Source of the DNA: DASSUW01 sp963830725
GTDB taxonomy: Bacteria > Actinomycetota > Thermoleophilia > Solirubrobacterales > Solirubrobacteraceae
Length of the DNA: 64,000 bases
Assembly (NCBI GenBank): GCA_963830725.1
Contig: CAWHNO010000016.1
Location: 124,001 to 188,000, forward strand
Direction: 5' to 3'
Part shown: piece by piece, positions 63,796 through 64,000 of the stretch
How the letters are laid out: every line of letters begins with the position of its first letter
Numbering within the stretch: position 1 is the first letter of the stretch
Translations under genes and position numbers: made by a program
The notes under the pieces: generated by a model
What the model saw: the letters and a program-made list of their open reading frames with translations, nothing else
Databases searched by the model: none
What the model was told of the DNA's origin: nothing

Positions 63796-64000
63796 TCACG
63801 CCGCCTGGGCGGCGTCGTCCTCGCCACCGGGCTGCTCCTCGCCCTCGGGCGGCTTGGCGCCCTCGCGCGCCCACGGCTCGTCGAACTCGACGCGCCACTT
63901 GCCGTCCTCGGTCTGCATCAGCGCCAGCTTCGCGCGGAACGAGCGGCCCGAGCGCCCCTTGAACCCCGTCACAGGCTTCTCGGTGCGCCCGCGCGAGATC
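63796..64000 (-). CDS. C-terminal end of a type IA topoisomerase-like protein (partial)
   Basis: The minus-strand frame is open from the window edge to a TGA at 63796. The visible 67 residues include KPVTGFKGRSGRSFRAKLALM and GKWRVEFDEPWA, resembling the C-terminal zinc-free repeats of topoisomerase I/III (FK.S..G..F.A.L.L), then an acidic Pro/Glu tail. The catalytic part lies outside the window, so the call is tentative. Confidence 0.5.
   Translation of the reverse strand, partial: ISRGRTEKPVTGFKGRSGRSFRAKLALMQTEDGKWRVEFDEPWAREGAKPPEGEEQPGGEDDAAQAA

Overview
The window is very high-GC DNA with dense, often overlapping genes, many GTG/TTG starts and short intergenic gaps. Gene content points to a soil-type actinobacterium of the Thermoleophilia (Solirubrobacter/Conexibacter-like): several SigB/SigF-type sigma factors with many STAS and RsbW-like partner-switching proteins, a Ku/LigD end-joining set, a bacterial topoisomerase IB, an AddAB-like nuclease pair, and PKD/ThuA secreted proteins. 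This placement is inferred from gene content; no rRNA or other phylogenetic marker was seen. No tRNA, CRISPR array, transposase or integrase was found.

Layout. 1-5.8 kb: end of an L-asparaginase, a PHP-glycosyltransferase fusion, and a PAS/GAF/PP2C phosphatase with a small downstream gene. 5.8-8.0 kb: an SRPBCC gene divergent from a methyltransferase-UbiA prenyltransferase pair that closely resembles plant and cyanobacterial tocopherol enzymes. 8.0-8.75 kb: a long palindromic element and a small ORF. 8.75-11.7 kb: transaldolase and transketolase. 11.7-20.7 kb: LigD polymerase with an RsbW-like kinase, a Crp-like regulator, a STAS-CheB-CheR operon, a sigma factor, topoisomerase IB and a STAS/RsbW pair. 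20.8-33.5 kb: a secreted M14 carboxypeptidase, xylose isomerase, and an approximately 8.2-kb gene for a secreted mosaic protein (cupredoxin, two ThuA domains, sugar dehydrogenase, CBM6, four DUF1349 domains, PKD repeats). 33.5-39.7 kb: Ku with a methyltransferase, a GCS2-type ligase, an iron redox enzyme, CDGSH, aldo/keto reductase and LigD phosphoesterase-ligase. 39.8-53.4 kb: STAS/RsbW genes, primary sigma factor, two SigB-type sigmas, ferritin-like and CsbD-like proteins, HAD, PfpI, DUF1360, ParB-like, ABC ATPase and cupin. 53.5-64 kb: ANTAR regulator, histidine kinase/response regulator pair, AddA/AddB-like proteins, and the end of a topoisomerase.

The common theme is general stress response combined with DNA maintenance. 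Several genes carry a GTTT-like/GGGTAG-like promoter 9-16 bases before the start codon, as expected for SigB/SigF control with very short leaders. They include csbD, two RsbW-like transcription units and the iron redox enzyme. LigD and topoisomerase IB are each divergent from a STAS/RsbW pair, and LigD polymerase lies directly downstream of an RsbW-like gene.

Quality warning. About 40 single-base indels, nearly all one extra base, break otherwise well-conserved reading frames. Most fall between 21.8 and 39.7 kb, with isolated cases near 2.1, 3.2, 4.6, 52.8 and 59.3 kb, while 5.4-21.8 kb and 39.8-52.7 kb appear clean. This looks like consensus sequencing error in poor stretches more than gene decay, so broken genes are reported as single spanning CDS entries with approximate breakpoints.
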